This document shows, one piece after another, positions 17,328 through 25,794 of a stretch of 45,956 nt of DNA. Location: NCBI GenBank assembly GCA_046537975.1, contig JBKHJR010000014.1, positions 1-45,956 on the forward strand, written 5' to 3'. The stretch comes from JAWLDV01 sp046537975 (GTDB lineage: Bacteria; Desulfobacterota; Desulfobulbia; Desulfobulbales; SURF-16). How positions within the stretch are numbered: the stretch's first letter is position 1; each line of letters begins with the position of its first letter. A program made the position numbers and the translations under genes. Under the pieces are notes generated by a model. The model was given only the letters and a program-made list of their open reading frames with translations, made no database searches and was not told the origin of the DNA.

Positions 17328-18092
17328 TTATTCAGTACCGTAACTGAGTATCTCAGGCCCATTTTCTGTTACTGCTATAGAATGCTCGAAATGGGCAGAC
17401 GGTTTCCTGTCTTTTGTAACTACTGTCCAGCCGTCTTTTAAGATCTTAACTTCATAACTTCCCAGATTAACCATCGGTTCGATGGCGATAACCATTCCGG
17501 GCATTAGCTTGGGGCTTCTCCCTTTCTTATAATAATTAGGTACTTCCGGAGGCTCATGCAGGGCCTGACCAATGCCGTGTCCTACAAACTGCTTAACCAC
17601 ACCGAAACCATATCTGCTCACATGGTTTTCCACTGCCCTGGATAAATCGCTAATGCGGTTTCCGGCCTCTCCTTTTTCTATAGCCTTGTACAAAGATTCC
17701 CTGGTGACAGATATCAATCGACTTATTTCGGCGCTAACATTTCCAATAGGTACTGTGATTGCTGCATCTCCGTAGTAACCTTTATATTGGACCCCAAAAT
17801 CAATACTGACAATATCCCCTTCCTGTAATTTCACCTTTTTGGAAGGAATTCCATGTACAACCTGTTCGTTCAGGGAAATACAAATATTTCCAGGAAAACC
17901 TCTGTAACCTTTGAATGCAGGAATGGCGTGGTACTTGCGCGCATTTTTTTCTGCCCAGTGATCAATCTGCTGTGTCGTTACTCCGGGCACCATTTTCTCT
18001 TTAAGCATGGACAGGGTGCCGGCAACAATCTGATTGGCTTCCCGTAATATCTCGATTTCAGAAGAGGTTTTTAAAACTATAGAGGAACTCAT
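17328..18092 (-). CDS. map: Type I methionine aminopeptidase
   Basis: Map (254 aa) removes the initiator Met from nascent proteins. Metal ligands are visible in order: two Asp in VSIDFGVQYKGYYGDAA, His in GHGIGQALHEPPEVPNY, Glu in IAIEPMVN, and Glu in HFEHSIAVTENG. It lies 15 nt after secY, where many genomes have adk in between; adk is not in this window. ATG start. No N-terminal zinc finger is present, so this is the short bacterial class. Confidence 0.97.
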   Translation of the reverse strand: MSSSIVLKTSSEIEILREANQIVAGTLSMLKEKMVPGVTTQQIDHWAEKNARKYHAIPAFKGYRGFPGNICISLNEQVVHGIPSKKVKLQEGDIVSIDFGVQYKGYYGDAAITVPIGNVSAEISRLISVTRESLYKAIEKGEAGNRISDLSRAVENHVSRYGFGVVKQFVGHGIGQALHEPPEVPNYYKKGRSPKLMPGMVIAIEPMVNLGSYEVKILKDGWTVVTKDRKPSAHFEHSIAVTENGPEILSYGTE

Positions 18093-18107
18093 CCAATCAG
18101 GGCCTGA

Positions 18108-19415
18108 TTATCTCTTTTTCCCACCCTTTGATTTAAGGAAACCGTCGTAATTCCGGGCAATAGAATGAGATTCTATCTGGGATAAAGTATCGATTCCGAC
18201 CCCGACAACAATTAGTAAAGCAGTTCCACCAAAATAAAATGGGACATTTATCTTATTTATAAGCACCGTAGGTAATACGCATACTGCACTGACATATATA
18301 GCACCTATGACTGTAAGACGCACTATTATCTTATCAATAAAATCGGCCGTTTTTTTACCTGGTCTGATACCGGGAATAAATCCGCCGTTTTTCTTCAAAT
18401 TTTCAGCTACGTCTACCGGATTAAAAGTCACAGCAGTATAAAAGAAACAGAAAAAGACAATAAATGCAACATAAAGCAGAGTGTGCAAAGGACTTCCCCA
18501 GGCAAGATAACCGGTTATCTTTTGAACCGCATCTACTTCAATGAATCTGCCTATCGTTGCCGGAAACATCATTATAGATGATGCAAAGATAGGCGGGATT
18601 ACTCCGGACATATTTACTTTCAGAGGTAAATGGCTTTTCTGTCCACCATACATCTGCCTGCCCACCATCCTTTTAGCATACTGTATGGGGATTCGCCTCT
18701 GGGCTGTCTCGAAGAAGATAATAACACCTATAACACCGGCCATCATCGCTAAAAGGATGGGCAGAAAAATAAGAGTCATATCACCGGTGCTAACCATTTT
18801 AAAAGTATTAACGATTGCCGCAGGCATATTGGCTACAATCCCGGCGAATATGATAAGAGAGATACCGTTGCCGATACCTCTTTCAGTTATCTGCTCACCG
18901 AGCCACATTATAAATGCGGTTCCGGAAGTCAGAGTAATCATGGTCATCAGGCGGAATCCCCAGCCCGGATCAATAACTATAGATTCTGTGCCGGCTGGGG
19001 GCGCCATGCTTTCCAGCCCCGAGCTGATCATCATACTTTGGATAAGGCTTAAACCGACAGTAGCATATCGAGTATACTGGGTTATTTTCCGTTGTCCAGC
19101 TTCACCTTCCTTCTTCAAGGCTTCAAGTTGCGGCACCACAACAGTCAGAAGCTGAAAGATAATAGAAGCCGAGATGTACGGCATGATCCCCAGGGCAAAA
19201 ATAGAAAAATTTTCCAGGGCACCACCGGAAAACATATTGAACATACCAAACAGAGTACCTGCCTGTTGTTCAAAAAAAGCCGACAAGGCTTCGCCGTTTA
19301 TCCCGGGTGTAGGGATCTGCACCCCGGCCCGGTATACTGCGAACATCATTAGGACGAAGATTACTCTTCGTCTGAGTTCAGGTATGTTTGCTACGTTCTG
19401 AAGGCCGCCAGCCAT
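18108..19415 (-). CDS. secY: Protein translocase subunit SecY
   Basis: SecY, 435 aa, with about ten hydrophobic membrane segments. The first is RVIFVLMMFAVYRAGVQIPTPG split by a short polar turn, and MFSGGALENFSIFALGIMPYISASII includes the plug region. The cytoplasmic loop RRIPIQYAKRMVG carries the conserved Arg used by SecA and the ribosome. It forms the SecYEG channel with SecE (also in this window). It follows rplO by 15 nt, the usual spc-operon position. Confidence 0.98.
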   Translation of the reverse strand: MAGGLQNVANIPELRRRVIFVLMMFAVYRAGVQIPTPGINGEALSAFFEQQAGTLFGMFNMFSGGALENFSIFALGIMPYISASIIFQLLTVVVPQLEALKKEGEAGQRKITQYTRYATVGLSLIQSMMISSGLESMAPPAGTESIVIDPGWGFRLMTMITLTSGTAFIMWLGEQITERGIGNGISLIIFAGIVANMPAAIVNTFKMVSTGDMTLIFLPILLAMMAGVIGVIIFFETAQRRIPIQYAKRMVGRQMYGGQKSHLPLKVNMSGVIPPIFASSIMMFPATIGRFIEVDAVQKITGYLAWGSPLHTLLYVAFIVFFCFFYTAVTFNPVDVAENLKKNGGFIPGIRPGKKTADFIDKIIVRLTVIGAIYVSAVCVLPTVLINKINVPFYFGGTALLIVVGVGIDTLSQIESHSIARNYDGFLKSKGGKKR

Positions 19416-19430
19416 TATAAGTACTCTGCC

Positions 19431-19880
19431 TTAACTTTCGATTTCTTCTATCTTACCGCCCGCAGCCTCTATCTTTTCCCTGGCTTTCCGGCTTGCCTTA
19501 TCAACTGTAATGTTCAAAGAGATATCAATTTCACCGTCACCAAGCAGTTTGACGGCCTTGTTTTTATCCTTGACCAGTCTTGCTTCCTTAAGGGTGTCCC
19601 TGCTGACATTCTCTCCTGATTCAAAACATTCCAAATCACTTATATTTATGAGAGTATATTCCTTCTTGAAAGTGTTGTGAAATCCCCGTTTCGGCAGCCG
19701 GCGATGAATAGGCATCTGACCGCCTTCAAAACCGGGTCTTGTACCACTTCCTGATCTTGACTTATATCCCTTATGTCCGCGTCCAGCGGTTTTACCATGT
19801 CCTGAGCCGTTTCCACGTCCCAGCCTTTTTTTGTTCCTGTTGGAACCTTTTTTGGGAGAAAGATTACTTAGATTTATCAT
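19431..19880 (-). CDS. rplO: 50S ribosomal protein L15
   Basis: L15 (149 aa) starts with NLSPKKGSNRNKKRLGRGNGSGHGKT, broken here by basic Gly-rich turns typical of its rRNA-penetrating tail, then RGHKGYKSRSG and RPGFEGGQMPIHRRLPKRGF. The globular C-terminal half begins near residue 75. ATG start with GGAGG ten nt upstream. The 152 nt before it, up to rpsE, would normally hold rpmD but do not. Confidence 0.97.
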   Translation of the reverse strand: MINLSNLSPKKGSNRNKKRLGRGNGSGHGKTAGRGHKGYKSRSGSGTRPGFEGGQMPIHRRLPKRGFHNTFKKEYTLINISDLECFESGENVSRDTLKEARLVKDKNKAVKLLGDGEIDISLNITVDKASRKAREKIEAAGGKIEEIES

Positions 19881-20032
19881 TGGGGGGATTCCTCCGACGT
19901 ATATATATAGAAACTTGAACTTATTTGTTCTCGTCCTTCAGATTTCGTACTGACAAAGATATAATGCTGAACTGCTTTACAGAGGAGGAAGGATCATGTT
20001 CTGACCCAGCTCCTGAGAAATCTACTGAGGAC
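19881..20032 (-). other. rpsE-rplO spacer lacking rpmD (L30)
   Basis: This 152-nt gap is where rpmD usually lies. L30 needs about 180 nt. Reading all three minus frames gives no L30-like segment (no GLRK or GMINKV pattern), and frames 1 and 3 have stops within the first 13 codons. The only longer open stretch (about 35 codons, ending KDENK) has no ATG and does not resemble L30. The gap carries the rplO ribosome-binding site near 19890-19894. Confidence 0.75.
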
Positions 20033-20551
20033 TTACAGGGTCTGAGCCGCTGTCAGCTCGTTTGGATCCTTTCCTCTGAGTCTGCAGATCTCCTCTTTAT
20101 TACGAAGAGTTTGAAGTCCGTTAATGGTAGCTTTAACCAGATTGTGGGGATTATGCGAACCCAGACACTTGGTAAGTATATTGCTCACACCTGCAGCTTC
20201 AAGTACGGCGCGGACCGCACCTCCAGCAATTACCCCCGTACCTTCAGAAGCCGGCTTGAGCATCACCTTACCGGCACCGTGCTTACCGTTTACCTCATGG
20301 GGAATTGTGGTATCGGTTATGGCGACTCTGCTCATATTTTTCCGAGCCTTGTCAACACCCTTACGAATCGCTTCAGGTACTTGATTGGCTTTACCGAGCC
20401 CATAGCCTACCTTACCGTTCCCGTCACCTACCACTACGATGGCACTAAAGCTGAACCGTCTGCCACCCTTGACCACAGTTGCAACCCTATTGATGTAAAC
20501 TATCTTTTCTATCAGTTGATCATCTGATCTTTCTGTCTGCAAATCAGCCAA
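20033..20551 (-). CDS. rpsE: 30S ribosomal protein S5
   Basis: S5, 172 aa, with the double-stranded RNA-binding fold in LIEKIVYINRVATVVKGGRRFSF (here 23 residues of a longer conserved run) and the second domain PASEGTGVIAGGAVRAVLE and AGVSNILTKCLGSHNPHN. It guards the mRNA entry channel and decoding accuracy. The start is TTG (20549-20551) with GGAG 9 nt upstream. The residues next to the loop that gives spectinomycin resistance in E. coli look ordinary (VKGGRRFSF). Confidence 0.97.
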   Translation of the reverse strand: MADLQTERSDDQLIEKIVYINRVATVVKGGRRFSFSAIVVVGDGNGKVGYGLGKANQVPEAIRKGVDKARKNMSRVAITDTTIPHEVNGKHGAGKVMLKPASEGTGVIAGGAVRAVLEAAGVSNILTKCLGSHNPHNLVKATINGLQTLRNKEEICRLRGKDPNELTAAQTL

Positions 20552-20575
20552 AACAATAGTCTCCTTAGCTTAATA

Positions 20576-20941
20576 CTAAAATTCGAGCCCGCCTTCTCTG
20601 GCTCCCTGGGATAATTCTTTTACTCTGCCATGATAGGGATATCCACCCCGGTCAAAGGTGACGGAGCTGATGCCTTTGGATTTCCCCATAGAAGCGATCA
20701 GTTCACCAACTTTATAGGCCTTAACCGCTTTTCCATCAACACCCTCTTCCTTAATCTGCCTACTTAAGGTCGAGCAGGCCGCCAATGTTTTACCGGCATT
20801 ATCGTCGATCAACTGGGCGTAAGTGTGTTTGGAACTCTTGAACACTCTGAGCCGAGGTCTTTCTCCAGTGCCGCTGATTTTTTTCCTGATACGTCTTACA
20901 CGGTTCTGCCGGGATATTCTCTTTTGGTTTGTTTTAGCCAT
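20576..20941 (-). CDS. rplR: 50S ribosomal protein L18
   Basis: L18 (121 aa) binds 5S rRNA. It shows RRIRKKISGTGERPRLRVFKS in its basic start region (21 residues of a longer run), HTYAQLIDD, and the conserved C-terminal FDRGGYPYHGRVK and LAQGAREGGLxF-type end. ATG at 20939-20941 is chosen over a TTG six codons upstream because the ATG gives the family N-terminus MAKTNQKR and the TTG lacks a ribosome-binding site. Confidence 0.96.
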   Translation of the reverse strand: MAKTNQKRISRQNRVRRIRKKISGTGERPRLRVFKSSKHTYAQLIDDNAGKTLAACSTLSRQIKEEGVDGKAVKAYKVGELIASMGKSKGISSVTFDRGGYPYHGRVKELSQGAREGGLEF

Positions 20942-20973
20942 TGTATCCGTCTTTAGCAATATGTTAGTACAGT

Positions 20974-21513
20974 TTATTTTTTGGCTCCAGCTTTGCCAGC
21001 CTTACGAACTATATGTTCATCCTCATATCGAATACCCTTGCCTTTATAAGGTTCAGGTTTTCTAATGTCACGAATTCTTGCCGAAGTCTGCCCCAGAAGC
21101 TCATTATCCATGGACTCAAGGGTGATGGTATTCTGAGCCACAGCAGCAGTTATACCTTCAGGTAAAGGATATTCGACTGGATTAGAATAGCCGACATGCA
21201 GAATCAATTTATCCCCTTGAACATTTGCCCTGTAACCAACTCCTTCCACGACAAGCTTTTTACTGAACATCTTCTCCGTTCCCATTATCATATTGTTTAT
21301 CAGAGAACGGGTGAGGCCGCTGTAGGCTTTGGACTTTTTACTGCTATCAAGTGATCTTACATTGATATATCCATTCTGCTGTTCTAACTTCAACTCCGGC
21401 CTGACATCGCGCTCGAGTGTCCCTTTAGGACCGGTTACTGTTACGTGGTTGTCCTTGATATCGACCTTTACTGTGGATGGAACCGGTATTGGTTTATCGC
21501 CTATTCTGGGCAT
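20974..21513 (-). CDS. rplF: 50S ribosomal protein L6
   Basis: L6, 179 aa, starts MPRIGDKPIPVP and contains VTVTGPKGTLERDV, then the second copy of its repeated fold with VEGVGYRANVQGDKL, and ends in PEPYKGKGIRYEDE-HIVRKAGKAGAKK. L6 sits near the GTPase centre and sarcin-ricin loop. ATG start, 56 nt after rpsH. Nothing unusual. Confidence 0.98.
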   Translation of the reverse strand: MPRIGDKPIPVPSTVKVDIKDNHVTVTGPKGTLERDVRPELKLEQQNGYINVRSLDSSKKSKAYSGLTRSLINNMIMGTEKMFSKKLVVEGVGYRANVQGDKLILHVGYSNPVEYPLPEGITAAVAQNTITLESMDNELLGQTSARIRDIRKPEPYKGKGIRYEDEHIVRKAGKAGAKK

Positions 21514-21569
21514 TTTTGGTCTACTCCATAACGTGGATACAGATATATAACATTTAGTTGCCGGTCCGC

Positions 21570-21968
21570 CTACCAGACTTGACAGATGAATTCTCCGCCT
21601 ACACCGAGTTTTCTAGCCTGCATATCCGTGACTACTCCTTTGGAAGTAGATAGAATTGCAATTCCCAGTCCGTACAGGACTCTGGGTATATTATTGGCCT
21701 TAACATAGATACGGCAACTTGGCTTACTAACCCTTTTAATCCCATTAATGACTTTGAAATTTTCTTCGTCATATTTAAGATGAATACTCAAAATATTCTG
21801 TTTATTGTCTTCGATTATGCTGTAATCGCTGATATAACCTTCTTCCTTAAGAATCTTGGCTATGTCCTTTTTTATATTAGAACAGGGAAGTTCTATGGAC
21901 TCATGTTGAGCCGCTATTCCGTTTCTTATCCTGCTCAGCATGTCTGCCAGAGGGTCGCTCATGGACAT
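21570..21968 (-). CDS. rpsH: 30S ribosomal protein S8
   Basis: S8 (132 aa) has DPLADMLSRIRNG at its start and the conserved rRNA-binding end STSKGVVTDMQARKLGVGGE. It binds the centre of 16S rRNA, and in E. coli it represses the spc operon at the L5 start; no such site is clear here. The first of two nearby ATGs (21966-21968) is chosen because AGGAG lies 7 nt upstream of it. Confidence 0.97.
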   Translation of the reverse strand: MSMSDPLADMLSRIRNGIAAQHESIELPCSNIKKDIAKILKEEGYISDYSIIEDNKQNILSIHLKYDEENFKVINGIKRVSKPSCRIYVKANNIPRVLYGLGIAILSTSKGVVTDMQARKLGVGGEFICQVW

Positions 21969-22058
21969 CAGAATGCTCCTTGCTATTTAATTTCTATAAA
22001 GTTTTTCAAAAAATGCCATCAAGTGATATCCAGGATAGATGATCTTTGGAGATAGTAA

Positions 22059-22244
22059 TTACCAGCTTGACTTGGTAATCCCTGTGATTTCTCCATGAGA
22101 AGCGAGAGATCGAAAGCAAAGCCTGCATATCCCGAATTTCCTCAAAAACCCTCTACTCCTGCCGCACATCGGGCACCTGTTATATGCCCTCACCTTAAAC
22201 TTAGGTGCTCGCTTGCTCTTCGCCTGTAAAGCTTTTCTAGCCAA
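22059..22244 (-). CDS. rpsZ: 30S ribosomal protein S14, type Z (zinc-binding)
   Basis: With a TTG start at 22242-22244 this protein is exactly 61 residues, the usual length of type Z S14. GGAGG lies just upstream at a fitting distance. It has KRAPKFKVRAYNRC, a CPMC and CRLC zinc knuckle (C24, C27, C40, C43) and ends ITKSSW. A longer reading from an ATG at 22283 would overlap rplE and adds a non-homologous N-terminus. It lies between rplE and rpsH as expected. Confidence 0.95.
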   Translation of the reverse strand: MARKALQAKSKRAPKFKVRAYNRCPMCGRSRGFLRKFGICRLCFRSLASHGEITGITKSSW

Positions 22245-22260
22245 AACCTTCCTCCAGTGC

Positions 22261-22800
22261 CTATTTCTTGAAAGGCATCCCAAGTTTCTTTAACAGGGAT
22301 CTACCTTCCTCATCTGTTTGAGCGTTGGTTACAATAGTTATATTAAAGCCTTTTATCTTGTCAATCTTGTCGTAATCAATCTCTGGAAAGATGATATGCT
22401 CCTTGATTCCCATGGAGTAATTTCCCTTTCCATCAAAGCCCCTGGGGCTGACTCCTTGAAAGTCCCGAACTCTGGGAAGAGCGATATTCACAAGCTTGTT
22501 GTAGAAATCATACATCTTTTTCTTGCGGAGAGTGACCCGGCAGCCTATGGGCATGCCTTCTCTCAGTTTAAAACCGGCTATTGATTTCTTGGCCCTGGTT
22601 ACGACTGCTTTTTGTCCGGTTATCAAAGTAAGCTCATTAATAGCACTATCAATGATCTTACTATTCTGTACCGCCTCACCAAGCCCCATATTCAAGACTA
22701 TCTTCTGGAGTCCTGGCACCTCCATCACGTTAGAATATTTAAATTCTTCCATCAGGAGCGGCAGGCATTCTTCTTTATAATATTCTGCTAAATTAGACAT
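22261..22800 (-). CDS. rplE: 50S ribosomal protein L5
   Basis: L5 (179 aa) shows VPGLQKIVLNMGLGEA, GQKAVVTRAKKSIAGFKLR, and FNITIVTNAQTDEEGRSLL near the end. It binds 5S rRNA and forms the bridge to S13. ATG start, 26 nt after rplX. The rpsZ start follows 16 nt after its stop, with the rpsZ Shine-Dalgarno sequence between them. Confidence 0.98.
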   Translation of the reverse strand: MSNLAEYYKEECLPLLMEEFKYSNVMEVPGLQKIVLNMGLGEAVQNSKIIDSAINELTLITGQKAVVTRAKKSIAGFKLREGMPIGCRVTLRKKKMYDFYNKLVNIALPRVRDFQGVSPRGFDGKGNYSMGIKEHIIFPEIDYDKIDKIKGFNITIVTNAQTDEEGRSLLKKLGMPFKK

Positions 22801-22826
22801 CGTTGCCTCCGGGATGTTTAAGATAC

Positions 22827-23162
22827 TCAGGCTGCTGGTTCAACCGTTTCCCCGCATTTAATACAGACCCGCACCTTGGTGCCGTCTTCCAACTGCCGTT
22901 TTTTTATCCGCACCGTTTGAGTGCAGCCGGGGCAAATCAACATAAGATTTGAAACATGTATGGGGGCTTCCATATCAACTATCCCCCCCTGCTGATTCTG
23001 CTGATTGGGCTTGACGTGCCGTTTAACCAGGTTAATTCTTTCGACTTTAGCCCTATCTTCACTGGGATACATCTTTATGATCTTACCAACCCGGCCTTTA
23101 TCTTTTCCAGCTATGACTTCTACCTTGTCATTGAGCTTCAGGTAATTCCTGCCTGTATTCAT
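22827..23162 (-). CDS. rplX: 50S ribosomal protein L24, with zinc-ribbon-like cysteines
   Basis: L24 (111 aa) has the KOW segment VEVIAGKDKGRVGKI and VERINLVKRHVKPN. Its C-terminal half has two Cys pairs, CPGC and CIKC, a zinc-ribbon-like set seen in many L24 proteins outside the gamma group. L24 begins large-subunit assembly. ATG start. A 103-nt spacer without a gene separates it from rplN. Confidence 0.97.
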   Translation of the reverse strand: MNTGRNYLKLNDKVEVIAGKDKGRVGKIIKMYPSEDRAKVERINLVKRHVKPNQQNQQGGIVDMEAPIHVSNLMLICPGCTQTVRIKKRQLEDGTKVRVCIKCGETVEPAA

Positions 23163-23265
23163 CTTATATTCCTATTCTGCTGAATCTATGTCTGTTTTTA
23201 GCACTACTTTGAGATTATTTCCAAGGATTACGTTGTGCCATAGAATGACAATCCTAAATAAACAA

Positions 23266-23634
23266 TCACAGAACCTCCGGTGCCAGAGAAACAATTTTCA
23301 TGTATCCCCTATTCCTTAATTCACGAGCTATAGGGCCAAAAATACGTGTCCCCATGGGTTCTCCGGCCTTAGAAAGGAGTACCGCCGAGTTATCATCGAA
23401 TTTCAGGGTGGTATGTTCAGGTCGCTTTATTTCCTTCTTGGTCCTCACTACAACCGCCCGATGGATATCTCCCTTTTTGACCTTGGCGTTCGGCAGGGCT
23501 TCGTTAACTGATACAGTTATGATATCTCCGATGCTGGCATATCTTCGTTTGGATCCGCCCAATACCTTTATGCAGGAGAGTTTTTTTGCTCCTGAATTAT
23601 CTGCTACGGTTAAAATTGTTTCACTCTGTATCAT
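23266..23634 (-). CDS. rplN: 50S ribosomal protein L14
   Basis: L14, 122 aa. MIQSETILTVADNSGAKKLSCIKV begins the protein in typical fashion (shown in part), with GDIITVSVNEALPNAKVKKG and FDDNSAVLLSKAGEPMGTRIFGPI later. It lies at the intersubunit face near L3 and L19. ATG start. The 133 nt between rpsQ and rplN hold no gene. Confidence 0.98.
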   Translation of the reverse strand: MIQSETILTVADNSGAKKLSCIKVLGGSKRRYASIGDIITVSVNEALPNAKVKKGDIHRAVVVRTKKEIKRPEHTTLKFDDNSAVLLSKAGEPMGTRIFGPIARELRNRGYMKIVSLAPEVL

Positions 23635-23767
23635 ACTGTCACCAGTTCTTTTTGATTACCTTACATTCTGAATTGAGAAATTGATATATGATATCAGGCT
23701 ACTGAGCTATATCAGCTGCCGGATTTTTTCTTCAGGAGATCAGGTCAGGAAGAAAAAAGGATCGGCC

Positions 23768-24028
23768 TCAGACTGCCTCCTCAATGATCTCTCGCAACCG
23801 CCATCTCTTCCTCTTGCTCAGAGGACGGCATTCTTCGATAAGAACACGGTCTCCAATCTTGCATTTGTCATCTTCATCATGAACCGTAAACTTGTTACGC
23901 TTACGTATATATTTTCCGTAAAGCTTATGCTTAACAAGTATATCCGTTCTCACAACAACACTTTTATCCATCTTGTCGCTGATGACGATTCCACTTCTTG
24001 TCTTTCTGTTCTTTTTAGATTCAGCCAT
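23768..24028 (-). CDS. rpsQ: 30S ribosomal protein S17
   Basis: S17 (86 aa), an OB-fold primary binder of 16S rRNA. It has the pattern GIVISDKMDKSVVVRTD, KHKLYGKYIRKRNKFTVHDE and IGDRVLIEECRPLSKRKRW. The first residues (AESKKNRKTR) are basic and variable. ATG start. It is between rpmC and rplN, the standard place. Confidence 0.98.
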   Translation of the reverse strand: MAESKKNRKTRSGIVISDKMDKSVVVRTDILVKHKLYGKYIRKRNKFTVHDEDDKCKIGDRVLIEECRPLSKRKRWRLREIIEEAV

Positions 24029-24071
24029 CCCTGAGTATCCGTGATCTTATTAGTCTTGTGGAAATTGAATT

Positions 24072-24266
24072 TTAAACTGCAAGTTTCTCATTTATAACAG
24101 TTTTAACCCGAGCTATATCCCTACGAAGAGTCTTGAGTTTGGCGGTGTTTTCCAATGGCCTGATGCCGTGCTGAAAACGAAGCTTGGCATGCTCTTCAGA
24201 AAGGGAAGAAAGCTGTGCTTCCAGATCTTCAACAGTTTTCGGTCTTAAATCTTTGGCTTTGATCAT
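24072..24266 (-). CDS. rpmC: 50S ribosomal protein L29
   Basis: L29, 64 aa, two helices: KAKDLRPKTVEDLEAQLSSL, then LRFQHGIRPLENTAKLKTLRRDIARVKTVI (segments of the family pattern). It sits at the tunnel exit beside L23. Its ATG overlaps the rplP stop as ATGA, so translation is probably coupled to L16. Confidence 0.97.
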   Translation of the reverse strand: MIKAKDLRPKTVEDLEAQLSSLSEEHAKLRFQHGIRPLENTAKLKTLRRDIARVKTVINEKLAV

Positions 24267-24679
24267 AGGGTCTCACCTTTTGAGATGACTTTTGTTGCAA
24301 AAGGAAGCTTGTTACCGGCCAGAGTCAGAGCCTGTCTCGCTTTCTCTTCATCAACCCCTCTTAATTCGTAGAGTATTCTCCCCGGCTTAACAGGAGCAAT
24401 CCAGTATTCAGGCGAACCTTTTCCTTTCCCCATTCTGGTCTCTGCAGGTTGTTTAGTAACCGGCTTATCAGGAAACACCCTTATCCATATCTTTCCGCCT
24501 CTCCTGATTTCCCTGTTAATAGCGATACGGGCGGCCTCTATCTGTCTTGAGGTAATCTTACCAGTTTCCATGGCTTTAAGGGCAAAGTCGCCAAAGGCAA
24601 TTGAGGCGCCTCTTTGGGCGTTACCTTTTATGCGCCCCTTCATTTGTTTTCTATGTTTGATCTTTTTAGGACTTAACAT
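24263..24679 (-). CDS. rplP: 50S ribosomal protein L16
   Basis: L16 (138 aa) starts MLSPKKIKHRKQMKGR and has GASIAFGDFALKAMETGKIT, GGKIWIRVFPDKPVTKQPAE and RMGKGKGSPEYWIAPVKPGR. It contacts the elbow of A-site tRNA. ATG start. The stop overlaps the rpmC start by four bases. Confidence 0.98.
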   Translation of the reverse strand: MLSPKKIKHRKQMKGRIKGNAQRGASIAFGDFALKAMETGKITSRQIEAARIAINREIRRGGKIWIRVFPDKPVTKQPAETRMGKGKGSPEYWIAPVKPGRILYELRGVDEEKARQALTLAGNKLPFATKVISKGETL

Positions 24680-24726
24680 AGCCTTTTCCTTTTATATTTT
24701 TTAAGTAGCCTTACAACGGCTTTGAA

Positions 24727-25401
24727 TCAGGAGGAAATAAGTTTTTTCTTATCTGACGTATCTTCGGCCTCTTCAGTATCCAGGACTTCTCCGTTAAAGA
24801 TCCATACCTTCACACCTATAATTCCATAGGTTGTCCTGGCTTCAGCAAGACCATAATCAATTTCTGCTCTTAGAGTATGAAGTGGCACCCTGCCTTCCTT
24901 ATACCATTCTCTCCTGGCCATCTCAGCTCCACCGAGCCTACCGGAACAGCAAATCTTAACCCCTTTCGCACCAAATTTCAAGGAAATATTAACCGCCTTC
25001 TTCATAGCCCTTCTAAAGGCTACCCGCCTTTCCAACTGCAGAGCTACATTTTCAGCGACCAGCTGAGCATCCGCCTCCGGTCTTCTAACTTCCTGAATAT
25101 CTATTATGCACTTTCTTTTAGTAAGTTTTTCAAGTTCTTGCTTAAGGGCCTCTATTTCAGCTCCCTTTTTGCCGATCACTATGCCGGGCCTGGCGGTATG
25201 GAGCTGCAGTTTTATCTTCTCGCCGGTTCTGGCAATGTTAATCTTGGATATTCCGGCATGATATAATCGTTTCTTAAGGTATTTTTTGACCTTTTGGTCT
25301 TCCAGTAAAAATTGACCGTAATTGCGATCAGCATACCATATCGATTCCCAAGTACGATTGATATTGAGCCGCAGCCCTATAGGATTTACTTTCTGCCCCA
25401 A
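24727..25401 (-). CDS. rpsC: 30S ribosomal protein S3
   Basis: S3 (224 aa) begins MGQKVNPIGLRLNINRTW and contains the KH domain LHTARPGIVIGKKGAEIEAL, then RRAMKKAV, GAKGVKICCSGRLGGAEMAR and the YGIIGVKVWI end. It lies at the mRNA entry. The start is TTG (25399-25401), 6 nt after a GGAGGAA ribosome-binding site region. The C-terminus continues past IFNGEVL with an acidic then basic tail. Confidence 0.97.
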   Translation of the reverse strand: MGQKVNPIGLRLNINRTWESIWYADRNYGQFLLEDQKVKKYLKKRLYHAGISKINIARTGEKIKLQLHTARPGIVIGKKGAEIEALKQELEKLTKRKCIIDIQEVRRPEADAQLVAENVALQLERRVAFRRAMKKAVNISLKFGAKGVKICCSGRLGGAEMARREWYKEGRVPLHTLRAEIDYGLAEARTTYGIIGVKVWIFNGEVLDTEEAEDTSDKKKLISS

Positions 25402-25445
25402 AATCTTCCTCCCTAAAAGGTGATAAACTATATACAGGTAGTTAG

Positions 25446-25778
25446 TTATGCTTCATCCAGAATCACAGTAATGTGACTGGATCTTTTCAATATGCGAGTG
25501 GCCCTTCCCATTGCCCTGGGTCTGATTCTCTTCAGCATCGGGCCACCGTCGACAAAAACCCTTTTCACATACAAGGTGTCAACATCAATCGATTCATCCT
25601 GACTGGCGTTGGCGATTGCTGATTCAATTAGCTTCCGCAATATACGAGCACCCTTTTTGGGCAAAAACCGCAAAGTATTGACCGCTGTTTCCGCATTGTT
25701 GCCGCGGACCAGTTCTGTGATTTGACGTGCCTTCTGCGGCGAAATTCGAATGTTCCGGCCTACTGCTTTAGCTTCCAT
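25446..25778 (-). CDS. rplV: 50S ribosomal protein L22
   Basis: L22 (110 aa from this start) lines the exit tunnel. It has RISPQKARQITELVRG, LIESAIANA and VDGGPMLKRIRPRAMGRATRILKR with the extended hairpin that reaches the tunnel constriction. GTG at 25781 directly precedes the ATG at 25778; a GGAG lies 10 nt before the ATG and 7 nt before the GTG, so either could serve. The ATG gives the family N-terminus MEAKA. Confidence 0.95.
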   Translation of the reverse strand: MEAKAVGRNIRISPQKARQITELVRGNNAETAVNTLRFLPKKGARILRKLIESAIANASQDESIDVDTLYVKRVFVDGGPMLKRIRPRAMGRATRILKRSSHITVILDEA

Positions 25779-25794
25779 CACTTAAACTCTCCGT

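Noticed and set aside
19881..20032. A degraded or frameshifted rpmD in the rpsE-rplO gap
   Set aside because: None of the three minus-strand frames shows L30-like segments, even allowing a frameshift.
19925..20527. A 200-codon plus-strand open frame opposite rpsE
   Set aside because: It is the antisense shadow of S5 and its downstream spacer, with no family resemblance.
22245..22283. A longer S14 starting at ATG 22283
   Set aside because: It would overlap rplE and add 13 unrelated residues; the TTG at 22244 has GGAGG upstream and gives exactly the family length.
23635..23767. A terminator between rplN and rpsQ
   Set aside because: There are several CCTGA direct repeats and T-runs, but no stem longer than four base pairs is placed before a T-run.
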